From: Macropodus opercularis
Taxonomy: Eukaryota; Chordata; Actinopteri; Anabantiformes; Osphronemidae
NCBI GenBank assembly: GCA_030770545.1
Contig: CM061098.1
Span: 10,399,001 to 10,463,000 of the forward strand
Direction: 5' to 3'
Length of the DNA stretch: 64,000 bases
How positions within the stretch are numbered: position 1 is the stretch's first letter; every line of letters starts with the position of its first letter. Below the pieces are notes generated by a model. The model did not search any database. It was not told where the DNA came from and saw only the letters and a list, made by a program, of their open reading frames with translations. Positions 1 to 14,940 of the stretch are shown here, one piece after another. A program made the translations under genes and the position numbers.

Positions 1-1740
1 AGGTCAGAGGTTAATGGACCGTAGGTTCTTGTTTGTTTACACTGCAGTCGTCCTCTAAACTTTGCCCATTGTATGTTTAATACGCGACTGGGGAGAGGGA
101 TTGGAATAAGCAGATGCAGACACACACAGCAACCAACTGCCCCCTTAAATATTTTGGTAGCTCAACAGTTGCTTAAAGATCTTGTAAATGCTTTTAATAG
201 AGGAAATGATGAATAGAAGAAAAGCAAAAGTGATGGCCAACAGTTGGTGAATGACTGTCGAGGCAGCGAAGTGAGATACAGACAGTGTGAAGACTCTGCT
301 TAGGAAAAGATGAGATGAGACGAGAGGATGCAGAAAGATGGAGACCGGTGTCTGAGGCTGTGGTGGGGACAAGTGTGAGAGAGATGCCAGAGAATAAATG
401 GAAAAATGAGTAAATGAGCAGAGGTGCAGGGATGGATGGGTGGGATTAGAGGAAGGAGTTCTGCTCATTAGGGAAAGTGTTCATTAGTCAGCCTGATCAG
501 CCCACCTCTGGAGCTGGATAACAGCAACTGGATCCGTTTAGGTTTGAGGACACTGGGGACTGAGAGAGCAGGCAGGGAGCCAGAACAACACAGACATGAC
601 ATTCCCACTTAGCCTGACAGCAGCCAGTGGCAGCTCGCTGCTGCTGCTGCTGCTCACTCTGGCCTGTCGTTCAAGGGCCTTTTGGAAATTTCTAGGAAAG
701 GTTACTCAGCCAAGTGTAGTTGGGTTCAGTAAACAGATGAGTCTTAAGTTTTTAAAGTTTTTTTTAATTGTTCTGTCTTATATAGAATAATACATTGCAT
801 ACGCTACATTAATTTATGTTTGCTGCAATGCCAGTGGCCATGGGAAGATCCCACCTGAGCACGAAGTGGCAATGCTTTCACAAGGACACGGAGTGTGACA
901 GGTCACGTGTTTGCTTAGTAAAAAGAACACAAAGTCAAACACGTTTAACACACTGGCTTTGTTGTACGCATGCAGCAAATTGTTAAAAAAATGCTTTGGT
1001 GAAAAACACAAGATAAAGATAAAAAGTTTGGCCGTAGTGCCTCAGTCTCACACTGGGATCTGTTGGAGGCCAGCACGGCAGCCAATGGAAATAATGACAT
1101 AAACCAACATTTGCTCAAATGATGGTTGTTTTTGCAATTTGTTCTTCAGATTTGAGAAGTGTTTTCTTGCTTTGATTTTTAAAACATGGACACGTTTATC
1201 AGCCAGCTAAATGGTTCAAAAAATCTAATGAAACACCCTTTGAATAATCACCTTAGCTACGTCCACAATTAATTCGTTTTGCTGCACTCATGTCATTACT
1301 AATCAATTCGTAACAGCCTCTTTGGCAAGCCAAGAAATGTATCCGAGCTCTGTCAGGCCTTGCTTACTGTACAGTGTGTCCTTTTAAAACTCCCAGAGCC
1401 ATGCAGCCCAGTTCTGCCCTGCTGTGCCCACTTCCTCAGTGACCCAAACACCTGGTTAGAGCCCTTTCTGCCCTGCTTTGCCATTCACAGCCAAGAACCT
1501 CTGGCTGCTGTCCACAGTGTGTGATGAAGGTTGGGAAAGAGGCAGAGAAAGGAGCAAACGGGGTTAAAAACACAACATAACAATAACAAAGAAAAGGGAA
1601 AGTAAAGATTTCAAGACTTACCAAATGCTTGGAATAAATAAGCAACGAAACAAGAGCCGAATGAAAGAAACTCTTTGAGTGGACCAATGACCTTTGGAGG
1701 CAATTGGATTTCTATGAACAGAAGCTGTGATCAGCTGGTT

Positions 1741-1787
1741 AGTTCTCTGGATGGTTGAGAGGCAGCACACTGTGCAGTGTGAGAACT
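1741..1787. repeat. Nested inverted repeat
   Basis: Outer arms AGTTCTC (1741-1747) and GAGAACT (1781-1787) enclose the palindrome CACACTGTGCAGTGTG (1766-1781), which overlaps the outer arm by one base. Confidence 0.6.
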
Positions 1788-2267
1788 GGGGAGTGTGCTG
1801 TGTGTGTGTGTCCGTGTGCTTTTATTGGTGCAGGGAAAAATCAAATTAAAACGACAGCTGAGACTGTATATGTGTTTGTGTTGTGCAGCGTGCACTGTGT
1901 GTGTCTGCGCGAATCAACAGTATAAAAACTGTTCTTGGACATCGGTGGCGTTTGTAGATGATTGTGAATATGTTGTTAGAGCTTTTAAAGCAAATGTTAC
2001 AGAAGTGTTTTAATTTTCTGGTCCTGATGGGTGAACAATCTGAGACGTTTTGTAAACTCGTCATAGTTGGAGGTTTCTCTGTGATGTAGTAAAACCGTCA
2101 AAGCATGACGTAGTCTTCGGGGGACATAGACACACGCTGGCGAAACAGACAGGGAGCGAGAAAGTACGGGAGAGAATTCAGGTGCAAAATCCTGTCAGTA
2201 CTCCTGAACTTGAATTCTGTGTGAATGTGTCATTGCATGTGTGGATCTGAACCCGTGGCCTCACTTC

Positions 2268-2292
2268 CTCATCTACAATGTTTGTAGATGAG
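2268..2292. repeat. Perfect hairpin, 11-base arms, 3-base loop
   Basis: CTCATCTACAA, loop TGT, TTGTAGATGAG. Tight palindrome with no neighbouring gene feature. Confidence 0.88.
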
Positions 2293-5200
2293 ATGTGGAG
2301 GCTGTTTGATGTCTTGGCCTGATTTTGTGCACATGTGGGTGTGAGGTCAGGTGCAGTCCTGTGTGCGTCCTTTTGGGATCTCGTGTCAGCAGCGTGTCTT
2401 ATGTTTCTATTTGCAGAAGACACAGAGACGTAATGAAGGGTTAGTTCTCTTTCATTTTCCAGCAATAGCTACAGAAGTTATGTTGGTGAGTGAACCAAAA
2501 CATGCTCTGTCAGAAGAAATGCAACAAATTAAATGTAAAGATGGAAGAAAATACTGCACTAAGAAAACTTATTAACAGCAAAGCTGTCAAATTACACAGT
2601 GCATATAAAAGTATACACACACACACGTATATATGTATACGTGCCATCAGGTGGATGGACACCTGGATGACAGGACAGTGAACCTGGGTGGAATCACCTG
2701 CAGCGTGGACGCCAGTCTGAGGCAACGCTTGTCTGAACCATGTGATAAAAACCACACATCCCTTATTGCGTCTCTTGCTCTTTTCCCTCACTCTCTGTGT
2801 CTTGTGTTTCTTGGCCAGCAGCGGTGGCTGTAGGCAGGAGAGCTCCCCTAATGATGGCATTAAAAGACTCAGGGAAATGACAAAGACAAAGAACGTGGCA
2901 GGCGGCTTTTTCACCTACAGATTCAAAAACCGAGGCATCAAGAGACAAGGAGTCTGTTTTTAGCAACGGCTCCGCTCCCGAGTGTTGATCAGATAATGGT
3001 GCTGGAGGTTGAGGGTATTGCCCGCTGTCTATGCAGAGGCACTGTAAGATGAGAAGCTAGAGCCAGATATTTTTTGCCTGCTATTAGTTAGACCATCGTA
3101 TTTTATTAGCTGATAAAAAGATTCTCATCAGGTGTTGCTCTTTGTGTAATTTGCCTCCGTGTGTTCCAGCGTGTCATTAAGTGCACTGCTGGAAGGCGGC
3201 TGTGTTATTTTGGTGCTTTCACTGAAAAGACTACAACAGCAAGAAGAAATGCCAACGTGCTGTCAGGTGTTTCTCCTCTGAGGGCGGATGCTTGCAGACA
3301 GCTCTGTCTTTGCAAGCAAGTCCTACAAAACCACCTCCATTCAATGCAATTACGTTGTGATTTTTTTTAACATGGCTGAAATTAGACCGGTTGTAAACTA
3401 CGCTACAGCCGCGCATGCACGGACGCCTGACAAGCCGGCAGAGGGTTCGTGTGACAGTGTGTTGACAGAGGCCAATCACAGTAATAGCCCCAGAAGTACA
3501 CGACACGCAAGCGACACGGACACTTGCGCCAGCCACGCCTCTGGAACACGCTCGGTCATTACCTCCGCTTTCGGAGTCAAGAGAGAAGGCAGCTCCGGAC
3601 TGAGCCAACCCATCCATCCCTCCAGCCGCCCCGGCAGTTAAGCCCGGCCATGCGTAGCAGCTCACTGGGCCCTACTGCGTGTTATTCCACCCCGGGTCAC
3701 ACGATAAGCAGCTCTCAGCTGTAATCAGCTCAAATTGAAATGATGACATCAATTACAGCACGGCACACAGCTGTTATTGACCCCAGCCCTCACTGGCTGT
3801 GCACAGAAGGCTGTGAGTGAGTGAGAGAGAGAGAAGAGCGGAGGGGTGAGGGTGGAGGAGCGACTGCAGGAACCACGGGGCTGGAGGGAGGGCCGGGTGT
3901 GGAGAGGCCAGGCTGCTGAAGCACGGTATGAATGGAGAGACAGTGTAGCTCGGACAGTGGGAGAGGAGAAGCGCGTTCTCGGTATCTGATTGCAGGTTCC
4001 ACCCTGCAGTGTAGCTCCACTCAAACACACAATTACTCAATCTAGAGCTATTAGCAGACAGAGAGAGAGGAAGAGGGGGAGAGAGAGTCAGACAGAGAGT
4101 AGGCCCATTCTGCGAAACGCTGCACAAAGCAAAGGAGTGCTTTTACCAGAGCTGTGATTATTGCCGCTCAGTCAGTGCACTTAACCAGCCCCCTTTGCCT
4201 CTCTTTCCTCTCGTTCTCTATCATTTACAGAGTGCTGGCTCAGAGCACACGATTTGTTTGAGTGGTTAAAATAACAGGATTCACCTACCTGAGAAAATAG
4301 AGCAGTGGAACCCCGATGATTACAGGGAAACACGCCTGTGATGTAACCATTACAGCGGATCATCACAACTTGATATTTAGAATCGGCTGCAGCTCAGCGG
4401 AGGGAGGACTGTGATGTCACGATGGAATGTGGATTTCCTCGATTCCAGAATAGGAAGCTAGTGTGAAAGTGCAAAATGAGCGGGGGCAGCTGGACGGCAC
4501 ACGCTGAATACGACGTGAGTGCAGACCCTCCAAGCAAAATGACGACTAACGTGGTCCCGCCATGTCATGTCAGAACAGCATGTGATCGCAGTGATGTGCT
4601 AAGGGGCTAAATAGAATAGGAACCGTTTTGTTCTGCTGGACAGCCACCAGCAGGGTGCCTGTCAGTCATTCAGCCAGCCAGTCCCACAGGCCGCGGGGCT
4701 GTGCAGGAAACCGATCGATGCCAGCCACATCAGCACTTCTCTAGCTAACGGGCTTCAGCAGCCTCTGTGGTGGATCTTGGGAAACAGGATGAGACATCCT
4801 CCCTGTGCTCGGGCGCCTTAACAAGCTTTCTGCCTGCCTGCTGATGGACGACCCTGCCCCTGTCCCCCGTGGCCACGCCGTTCTCCCCTTTCCCAGTCAC
4901 CACACAGGTGGCTTTGTACTCTTAAAGCTTCCGCGTGTCTGGAAGTTTTCCCCGCATAATCCGCACAAACAAAACCCAACACGAGAGCGAGAGAACAACA
5001 GAGGAAAGGAGGCAGGAGAGCGAGGGAGTTAGCTGGAGGAGAACGGGAGGAACGCGCAGGGGGAGGGAGGCACAGCGCGGTGGAATCTTAATGTGCCCAA
5101 ACCTGAGCAGGAACAACAGCAACATCATAACCGTCGCCACCTGCTCAGGATGGGGAAGGAGAGAGAGGCGCCGCCTGATTAGCACGGAGGCTTGAGCTTC

Positions 5201-5887
5201 TCCTTGTCTCGCCGCCTAAGCTCAGGTCACTGACTTGCCTCCTGCTTTTGACTGTGCCATTCGTTCCCACTGCAGACTCCAAATCTCCCTACACTCTGAA
5301 AACGTGTGCGCGTTTTGTCCGATGGGCCGATCTAATTAGTCCTATTTGTTTCTCTCCTGGGTTGAGTTGTTTAGCTGTCTCGCTTGTAGTTTGTGTTTGC
5401 GTGTTGCTTAATGTCAGCGTCGCGTGTCCATCTGCCTGCCTTTCTACATACTGTACAGTATCTGTGGTTGAAAATCCTTTTGCTTGGTGCAGGAGGAAGC
5501 AAAGAGGCAAGAATCGCACCTCGTAACAGAAACTCACACCCTCCTCATCTTACTAAGGCTGCCTGTTGTTGTTGTTGTCTGCAATAGAGAAATAATCACT
5601 TTATCTTTGTGTAATATGTTGGGGGGGGGGAGGGGGTGCTACTGCATGAAGACCTGAGTGCACCAGCATATGTAATATCTTATATAATAATATATTGTAT
5701 TCTAATAACTGACTCTGTGGGGGCTGGAGTGAAGCAGCAGAAACAAAGAAACACATCTAGTGCTTTGATCACGGTGACTGATCATCTGCCAGTGTCTACA
5801 CACAAAACTTTGGCTACTGCCTTCAAATTATATAATGTGCCTGCCAAGATGTAATGGAGACTTTGAGGCGACCTTGTCCGTTTGCAG

Positions 5888-5984
5888 CTCCGCGTGAGCT
5901 TGCGCTGTGCTGTGCGGTTGGACTGCGTTCAGCAGGCCGAGGACCTTATTGACTTTCACAACAGCTGGGCGATGCAGTCGGCAG
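5888..5984 (+). CDS. Candidate internal exon, unassigned
   Basis: A 97-base block lies between ccgtttgcag and a strong donor CAG|GTAAGG. One of three frames is open: LRVSLRCAVRLDCVQQAEDL then IDFHNSWAMQSA. It is richer in G+C than its surroundings. Its end phase (one base left) does not fit the phase-0 start of the adamts2-like exon at 31144, so if real it belongs elsewhere or is non-coding. Confidence 0.2.
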
Positions 5985-7725
5985 GTAAGGCCGACGTCTA
6001 CGAGAGCACAAACTTAAACAAGCTGGTCTCCATAAAAGAGCAAATTATGCGTAAAGAAACACATCCTGTCAGTCTAAATCATTCTATATTGCACAGTGTG
6101 AAATGTTTAAAGCTCCGTTGTGCAGCGTGCGCAGGGAGAGAGGAAGACACTGTAGCGGAGATATTATGTGCCGAGAAGCTCGTTGCTCAGTCTGTGAGAT
6201 TAACTTAATTACTTACAAACACATTTTGATTTTGATATTATTAGCTGTGGATGCTGCTAATTTATTTTGCGATGTTTCTCATCTTGGTTGGCAGTGGTCG
6301 GCTGAATCATGTTGAATATACAGTAACACTGGTTTAGTCCTGTTTGACAGCGACCGGCGCGCGTTAAGCTGCTGTGCAGTCCTAAAACGCAGCTTTCTTA
6401 ACCTGTGCTTGTGTCGGGTTATTGGTACAAGCAGCGTAACTCCTTTACTGTCAGTGAAGGTTTTATATATTTTTTTGATAGCCGTTGCAGACCTGACCTC
6501 TGACCTTGCTAGAAAAAGGTACGATAAAAACAAACGCAATCAGCTGACGTCTGTCGCCAGTGATTGCGACTCATGACTGTAAATAAGTGTTGTGATTAAA
6601 ATCTGGGTTCAGTTTATGTGAGGAGCTTGTGGAGACTCTAGACGTCTGTGCATTCAGGTTCTGTTAGGTGATCACACAGACCATGACAATGATGGTGGGT
6701 TGGCCAAAACAACACAGGGAGGTTTTTTTATTTTTTTTCTGTTAACAGTAACGAGTCAGCAGCTTCGACTGCATGAAGTACATGAAACCTGGATTTTACA
6801 ATCTTCCCATGTCATCCCTCTCCTCTCCCCCCTCCCTTTGCCAGGCAGGTGTGGCTGCAGCTGACTGATGCAATGTGACTGGACCCTCTTCTATGTCCTC
6901 TTAGCTGCTGTGACTCCTTTCTCTCTGCATCTCTTCGTTGCTTTTATTGGTTAAGAAGAACCCATTTCTGGGATTCACTGGCCTTCCTCTCAAACCATAG
7001 ACAGTTATTCACGCTACTAAAGAACATGAAGCAGCCACCACAGCCATAAAGAAACGAAAAAACCAATTTGCTGAAATGGCTCATCTGCCATAACTTACAA
7101 AGATTTGACCATATTAGATGTTTTACAGTAGGTAAATAAATATAAAAATGATGTTTTCTTGTTTTAATCAGCTGCCAAATTACCATTCTCTCTATTTAGT
7201 GTTGGAAGTGTCTCATAGTGTCACCGTATGAGTCAGCACAATCAGCTCTAAACTTCCCATTGCTTTCAAATGTTTTGTAGGATTCGGTATTAGTCACGCT
7301 GTCTTCGTAGTAGTAGCCGTGGTGTAGCTGGAAAGCAAGGAGCAACAGCAACAACTTAACAGATGTATGTTGTTGAGGCTCATATGGGCGTCACATAGGG
7401 TCAGGGACAGATGAACAAACAGGGGTCATAGATATTATATAGTTTATGACAGCAAAGGTACTAGTGACTGAGCACAGTAAGAGTGAATTCAACTCATAAA
7501 AGACAACCTGTGTGCTCAGATGAGCCTGGTGTTTGGTCTGATCCACGCTGTTCTCTGCACTCGCTGCCCATCCGTCTTTATCTCCCTCCCTCCCACTACT
7601 GTGTGTAGAGGTCATAGCCCCGGCTGAGCCACAAGCTGTTGTTGCCTCACACTCGCTACTCTACCTGGTAACACAACCAGCACGCCCAGTTTATCATCAG
7701 TCTCAAGCTCCGCGTGGGGAAGAGC

Positions 7726-7749
7726 GCACGCACGCACACACACGCACAG

Positions 7750-7783
<34 letters not shown>
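7726..7783. repeat. (CA)n microsatellite, imperfect
   Basis: CACG and CACA units merging into a pure CA run. Confidence 0.95.
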
Positions 7784-7785
<2 letters not shown>

Positions 7786-10700
7786 CTGTGGGACTGTGTG
7801 TCTCGTGTAAACCTGCACATACTGGGCCTTGTGTCCACTGTATATCTGGTCTTTAATCTGGTACAGCTCCCAAAGGGACATTCACATTAAAGGACACTTG
7901 CTGAGAAATTCTGATCTAAATTTACCAAAACGCACATAACATAATAGTCTCTAGTTTGTCTAATAATTACATCATTATGTGTATTACATCTGGTAAAGTT
8001 TGGTCACTTGGGATTCAAACAGTGGGGAAGTGGATGTGAAATGTGCTGCCTCAGCAATAAGATGCTGTGGACGATCTTACTGCCGTCTTCTCGCTGGAAG
8101 TGCAGCCTGCTTGTGTACATGCCCGTTAATGAAGAGTGAGTTTTTGTAGGTGCTTGTCTTTTCTTTTTCTCTTTGGCAGTGGCAGCTCTTTGTTCACATC
8201 ATTCCACTTGTTTCAAACAAAATGCTCCTCGCTGTTTTGTTGTTTTTTTTTTTTCCGTGCGCCAGAAGGTTTTCAAAAATGTCAACCAGCTATAAATTGC
8301 TCAACGCGGGTGATGAGCAGTATTAGTATATTTACGTATACTAGCGCTTCACCGTATCAGAGCTTCATTCTGACTGGTTAATCATTAGGTTTGCTTTTAG
8401 CAGGGATAGGAATCTTGGGTTTTCTAGTGTTTGTTTACTTTTCTCACATGCTTGCTGGACATCACTGCCGCTTTTCTGAGGCAGCCGTTTCTGGAGCTCA
8501 TCTCTCAGACTCTACAGGAGGAGGGGGCGGCGAGGCGGGGGTAATTTGGTTAGGCGAGGTAACTATGAGATATGGCGGCGAGGAAGGCAGGCCCTCTGAC
8601 AGCCACTTGCTGGTGATGTTCTTTGATGTATAATGGCAATATGAGGGAGCAGACTGGTGCAAAGAACCGCCCCTCACGCACACACACACCTATAGGCTTT
8701 CCTTATATGAGCTAACAAGCACAGGCTCTTGTATTCTCAGGATTAAGATCTGTGTTTGATCCCACTCATAGCATTACTTGAAAAGAATAATGTGGGGGGC
8801 CGTCTCGCAGCAAAATTGTTTAAAACCCTTTTTCACGGAGAGCTCAAGTAATTTTTGCTCTCTTTTAGAACATGATAGTATAAGTGGCTTTTGCTAAAGA
8901 CCCAGCAGCGCATGGCTCAAAGGAAAAAAAGGCGAGATTCCTCCTGGATGATGTGATTGTGTAAAACTGCTGCTGTTGACTCCGCTTCCAGGCCCCCAGT
9001 AATTGGGGGCAATAGAGGAGCCGGTGGTTCCCCTACACATGAAATCTGTGGTTTAGCTCAGGCGGAGTGAGAATGACGGCGTTGACGTTGCACCTCTGCT
9101 CGGGAAGTTGGGGATTCACGTGTGTGTAGGACTAGTGTGTGTGTCCGGGGGTGTTTGTATTTATTCGTCTGAAAGCGGTGGGGTTCCCCAGTGGCAGCTC
9201 GCCTTGTCTTTTCCGTCTTTCTTTGCGTGAGGCATCAATTATACACTAGTTATACATTTTTTTTCACATTTGGGATCGATTATATCTGTTTCCAAACCGA
9301 TATGTTGTATCAACAAAAGTCTGTAGCTCGGATGTTGGAACTGTGAGGATGTCTCAGTGTTTTAATTGGCACCCACAAATTTATGCAGTACAACACAGAA
9401 TCACGTATGCATTCACACACTCACGCAGCCTCAGGCTATGTCCTCAGTCCTGCTTTCTTGTCCCTACTGTTTGTCTGAATGTGTTGCACATTTTAATAGT
9501 GGGTTGTTTATCAAGGCATGTAAAGTTTGGTACGGTATAGTATTAACGCAAATAATAAAATCTAAACAAACTAGTTCCAAACTGGCAAATCAGTCAGGAC
9601 TCTCATCAGAACACATTCATATCTCATCTTTACATATTAGACCATACACTCACTGATTTGCTGCTGGCACCATTCACCTCACTTTTAAGTGCCTCCAGTG
9701 ACGCGCTCCTGTCAAACCGAGCATGACAGTAGTGCATGGACAAAGTCCTTGCTGGTGGAATGTTTGACCTTCCCGTCTACGGCAGAGTCACGTTTCTTTT
9801 CTTGACTTTCGCTGTGGGTTTTAGTGATGCTGGACATAAAGATTCATGTGGCACCTCTATGCTGTTTTACCCATTTTCTTAAAATGTACAAATGATGCCT
9901 TTGGGGAACGCAGTGTGTGTCCATATTTAATAAATAAAATACACCTTTATATGAGTTTATAAACAGGTTGAAATCGCCTCAGGGAGGAACTCACCTTCGC
10001 TTCTCACGGGGGGAGACGAGATGTGAGATAGTGGGGACACGTCTCCGATCTGTTACTGCACTTACACTGAAGTCTCTGCTCGTCTTGTTACTGCTCAACA
10101 CATTCAACATAGACACACACACACACACAGACGCCAGGCAGAGAGTGAAGCTTGAAGCATGCCCTGGAATATTCTTTCTCAATTTATGTGCGAGTGCTGT
10201 GGATGCGCGAGTGCTGGCGAAAGCCCTTCTTTGTCATGGAAACACCAATTTTTAATCTTGACTCCTTAAACTAATGAATTCAAACTTCTCACAGCCACTA
10301 ACTAACGGACTGGCTAATGCAAGCACCCCGGTGTAATTGTGCCGGATCTGGGCACATGCACATCATATTCAAACCGGAGGTGTGCAAAAAGGCAGAATGA
10401 AAGGAGCTGAGGTGCTAAGTATCAAAACAACACCTGGATTATTAATAACATGTACCTGTATTGTAGCACAGGCAGCGTGCTGATAACCGTTAGAGGTGAA
10501 GTGCTAACTGAAGGAAAGAGACGCCCTTGCTTTCATGGCATAAGACATAGAAAGATTTAGCAAAGCAGCTTTTGTACATTAGCACACGCAAAGTCTTTTC
10601 TGATTCTTCAGAAACGACTACTTTGTCGGTAAAGATGTAACGAGTAAAGCGTCTGTTGGAGGCTGAAGCAGGTTCACCGTTCATATACAAAACGCATCGT

Positions 10701-10978
10701 GCTGCATGAAGAGAGTGACCTACGAGACTTTGGCCACACCCAATTTTTTTCATTTTCACAGGCGGCTCTGACGGTATCCCTGGCTACTGCTGGTAACCTT
10801 GGTGATACCGGTGGAGATATGCTGCAGTCAGTGGGCGTTGCCAGGGCGTGATATGAAAGCATAGCTGGGGAAGCGTGTGCCTGTTTATGTGTGCGTGCCT
10901 GAGATCCCGATAGCAGCCTCTGCCAAAGTCCTTATTTTGACGTATCCTTTGATGACGGCATTGGCATTCGAGCAGCCT

Positions 10979-10998
10979 CACACACACACACACACACA
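10979..10998. repeat. Short (CA)n microsatellite
   Basis: About ten CA units. Confidence 0.85.
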
Positions 10999-13900
10999 GG
11001 GGAAGGGGGAGAGACTGAGGGAAAGCACTGAAATATGAAACAGGATCATCTCAGTTCACGTACACTCTCGCATAGACCTTTTTTAATTAATTGTGGAAAC
11101 TCATAAGCGGAGAGTTTAAGTGTTTTCCTACTTTCTATGCTTACACGGTGTTCAGGCGTCTCCCTGTGGACCTGTGAGGCCACAGAGTCAGGACTGGCTC
11201 CTCTCTGCGTGATTTATGGCCAGATGATTGTGCTTCATCAACACTATTGTGGACTGTATCTCAAAAGCAACACATCCTCAGCATCCTCACTAATTCTATA
11301 CTTGTGAGGCTATTAGAATTGGATAATAAGCTAATCAATACAGAAATTAGCATTTGGAACTAGCTTGTGTGAGCGTTAGGCAGTTCCAAGTGAAACTTGG
11401 GGCAAAAAAAGTTTTTTTACACAGCAGCGTTTTCCCCATCATTCTGAATTTTAGCCCGTTTGCCGTTCACGTTCAGTTTTATGCCGATAAGACGTTTAAA
11501 AAGGAGTAAATCTGAACACAGTGGTGAATAGAATGAACTGACATTTTCTTTTTATTTTGCTACTTGGTGCTAATCCTGCCCGCTCCTGCCTTTTAATGTG
11601 CATAATCCCTCCTCGTGTTATCCCTGGCTAATGTACAAGGGAGAGCACAGCAGTGGAGGAGATGCAGGCTGGAGCTTGCAGCTTCCCAGAGAGGGTTGAG
11701 GCGGAGGCCAGCGATGTTCACTCGTCTGTGGAACACGCACACTGTCTGTCTTCCACCATGGAGAGAGACTCCCTTGGCCTGGGCTGCCTTCATCAACACA
11801 TTAGCAATATGCTGTGGCCAGCGTTTTTGACTTACTACCACAACACGGTCGCTATCCAGAGACGGAGGAGAACGTGGGGAGGCGGTGTGAAGACAATATG
11901 TAGATGACTTGATTGCCATTCTCCGTTTTCCCTCACGCTTGCTGGCTTCCATTTTCAATCTGTGCTACCTTCCCTGATGTCCTTATCCTTTCATCTCTTC
12001 CTTTTCTTTTCCTCCCACCCTCCTCAAGAGAAGGAGGTCATTACTAGATCCCCCTCAGGTTCTTCATAATCAAATATTTGACCTAATGAAGGGATTTAAT
12101 TACTGGTTGCCCAGCACTGGAGGTGTCGGATTACTGCTCCCTCTTTTCATTTTCCCTGCAATTTATCACTACCCTGACAGCAAGGGCGTGTATGCATTTG
12201 CAATTGTGTACGTGCGTGTGCATGGGTGTGTGAATATATTCTTTGAAGCAGCATGTTGAAGGAGTGAGTGTGGACCTGTGTACAAATTTGCAGTTAGTTG
12301 GCCACTTGAGACCGTACTAGCAGAATGACTTGTTGAAAATGGCATCTAAACTATGCTAATGCCCGTACATTTTCTGCATAAGTATGGCCTTTCTTCACAT
12401 TCTTTCTGTGAAGTGTCCAAACAGTGTGACGATCATAGCTGTGCACCAAAGGAAGAAACAAGACTTTGTTGTATATACGGATGAGAGGGGTTTTCAAACA
12501 TGTGTTTATTAGACGTCGTTTGGTGCGGGGAACACGCGGGTGGCGTTACCGGCGCTGGAAGGGTTATGGGTGTCCGGCACATTTAGATTCAACTATGAAT
12601 TAATAAGCAGACAGGATCACAGTGCTGGAAGAAGGGCGGGCAGCTGAGGGGGCGAGACAAAGGAGAGCAACAAGAGGCAGAAGAGCGAGGGGTGGAGATG
12701 ACTCCTGGAGCCATTCTCTCGCTACCTATTTCAGTTCTACATAGCAAGGACGTCTTCACTGCAAAGCCTCAGCCTGACGTCTCCCCCGTTTACCGTACCA
12801 ACGCAAAACAGCTTTTGTTGAATCACTCTTCATTATATAAAGCAGCTATTTTTAATGTTGATAAGGGCAAAACGAAAAGACTTGGCGAGCATCGATCAGC
12901 ATGAGACGTTTGTCATCTAGGACAGCTGCTACCGTCATCTCAAACTTCTGTTTACTACTGAAAATGACTAATCCCTGATATTTTCTGGGTTACACTACTC
13001 ACAAAATAATATTCAAGATGTTGACATGATTATGAAAATAAAACCAGACACATTAGGCCTGGAACAAAACATTTCAGTACTTTTCCTACTGTATGGGATC
13101 AGTGTAATGTAAACTGTACGTATGCGTACATCAGAGGCAGACGTCAGTGATGGGCTTAAACTAATATTATACTATATTCCTAAGCCTACTACCTATTTTA
13201 AGCTTAAGTAATGAGGTTAGATAAACTTAACTGACTTATGCTCAACCTTCCCATTAAAATACAAGTTTTCAGAACCATTGTGATCAGAGTCATCATAATG
13301 TTGACATAGACTGCAGGTAGGTTAAGTCCTCTGCTGTTCTACTAATTAAATGAAGTGCACTATATGAGGACGAAAAGAGGCGACGTGAGTGGAAGGATGG
13401 TCTGTCCATTCTGTTATGCTCCACTTATTCGTATCACACAAGCCCGTATCCCCATCTCCATACCTACGCCATCCACACCCTGAGGTCCGATCCCGTTCTG
13501 TCGCTCTCGTCTCTGCCTCCTGACCCACTGAGGGTTAAATACGTGTGAAAAACTTGGGAATGTGGCAGATTTCCCAGCCCTATCCCTCTTCCCAGGGCTG
13601 CTCTGGAATTGTTAGACCAATTCCAGTTAACGCTGTTTTATAACCACAGACCCAGATCTGTGTGCAAGTGTGACAGAAATGGCGCCCATCAATAAACCAC
13701 AAAATCCCATGTACTCCTGACCTAGTGACCCCTGTGTTTCTATAGCAACCAGGAATGATTAAACACAGAGTGTACTGATGTTGCATTCATTCCCTGGATC
13801 CCTCGGTGTGTGATACTTGCTTTGAAAGGTTGCCGTCCTTTATCCGTGCTTTCATCTGCAGCGCTGTGTAACCCATTCAAAATCATCGGTGTAACTGTGA

Positions 13901-14940
13901 AACCAGAGCCAGCTTTATTTCTGTTTCTGTTCTTACTGTCTAAATGGCCTCGTTTCAAAGAGGCTGCTTTAATTTGAAAGCTTCCCTCTGCAACCTAAAG
14001 GCTTACGGGAATATCAATAGCATTACCACTGAGCTTTCCTTGACACATCTTGAAGCATCTCGACTACACAGACTGCACACGACTCTAGCTGATAGATGTG
14101 CTGTTGCTTTTCAAGACGCCGTCCGCTCTGACTGATACAGTACCTTTGCTGTGGGGGCTGTGCCCTTCTCGCTACTGTCTTCCCTGCTGTGCAGAGCTGT
14201 TGTTGCGACCATTCACCGGGTGGCCTTCTGCAGGGTTTCTGGCATAAAGATGAGTTGACCTCCAGTGTGCTTGCATGCTTGATCACTGAAAGACACGGAG
14301 CCAAGGTTTAAGCCGAAATGCATCAAAGCAGTGTTTGTTCCTGCTACTGTACCCTCCCAAGGTCACTTGCTGTACCAATAGGATTTGCAAGATTCTAAGC
14401 TTTTCCTGTTTACTGATCAAAATACTTCTAAAGTAACGTCTACTGCATGTGGTACTGATGCATGTCATCGCTCCCGCAGATTAGCTGCTGAACACGCTGT
14501 CACAGGTGAAGCAGAGCAGTCAAGTCAAGGTTGTGCTGTTGAGTGGATTTCCTTACCTTGAAGCTAACAGCTGAATGGCCGGTTAAATGTCCTCGTAAGC
14601 ACGAGCATCACAGAAATACAGAAAAATCTTGTAATTCGTCTCTGTCAGTGAGATGAGCTGCAGTTAGGGAGGCAGAAGACGAGGGTGGACAGGTCAGGGT
14701 GCAGGATCGTTATCCAGGGACTGATCAGTCAATGCTGACGGGTGAAAATGATAGAGGGCCGTAAAAAAGTCTCATGTATTCACAATGACAGAATAAGAGA
14801 AACTCAGTTACACATAAAACCCTTTTTTTTTTTTATTTCCCCAGGCACAATGCATATTAATTATTTTTCCTCTGCAGTCCCTGGACAGATGTTTAGAGTC
14901 ACCTTAAAAGCAACAAGAGTAAATATAGAGTAATTATCAC

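Noticed and set aside
596..790. Signal-peptide-like reading frame (leucine run after Met)
   Set aside because: Tempting as a first exon, but the leucines come from a (CTG)n run, the possible donor AAAG|GTTACT is weak, and no matching second prodomain exon lies between it and 31144.
3231..3665. 144-residue minus-strand frame
   Set aside because: Overlaps an equally open + frame in a CG-rich stretch; no motif or splice support.
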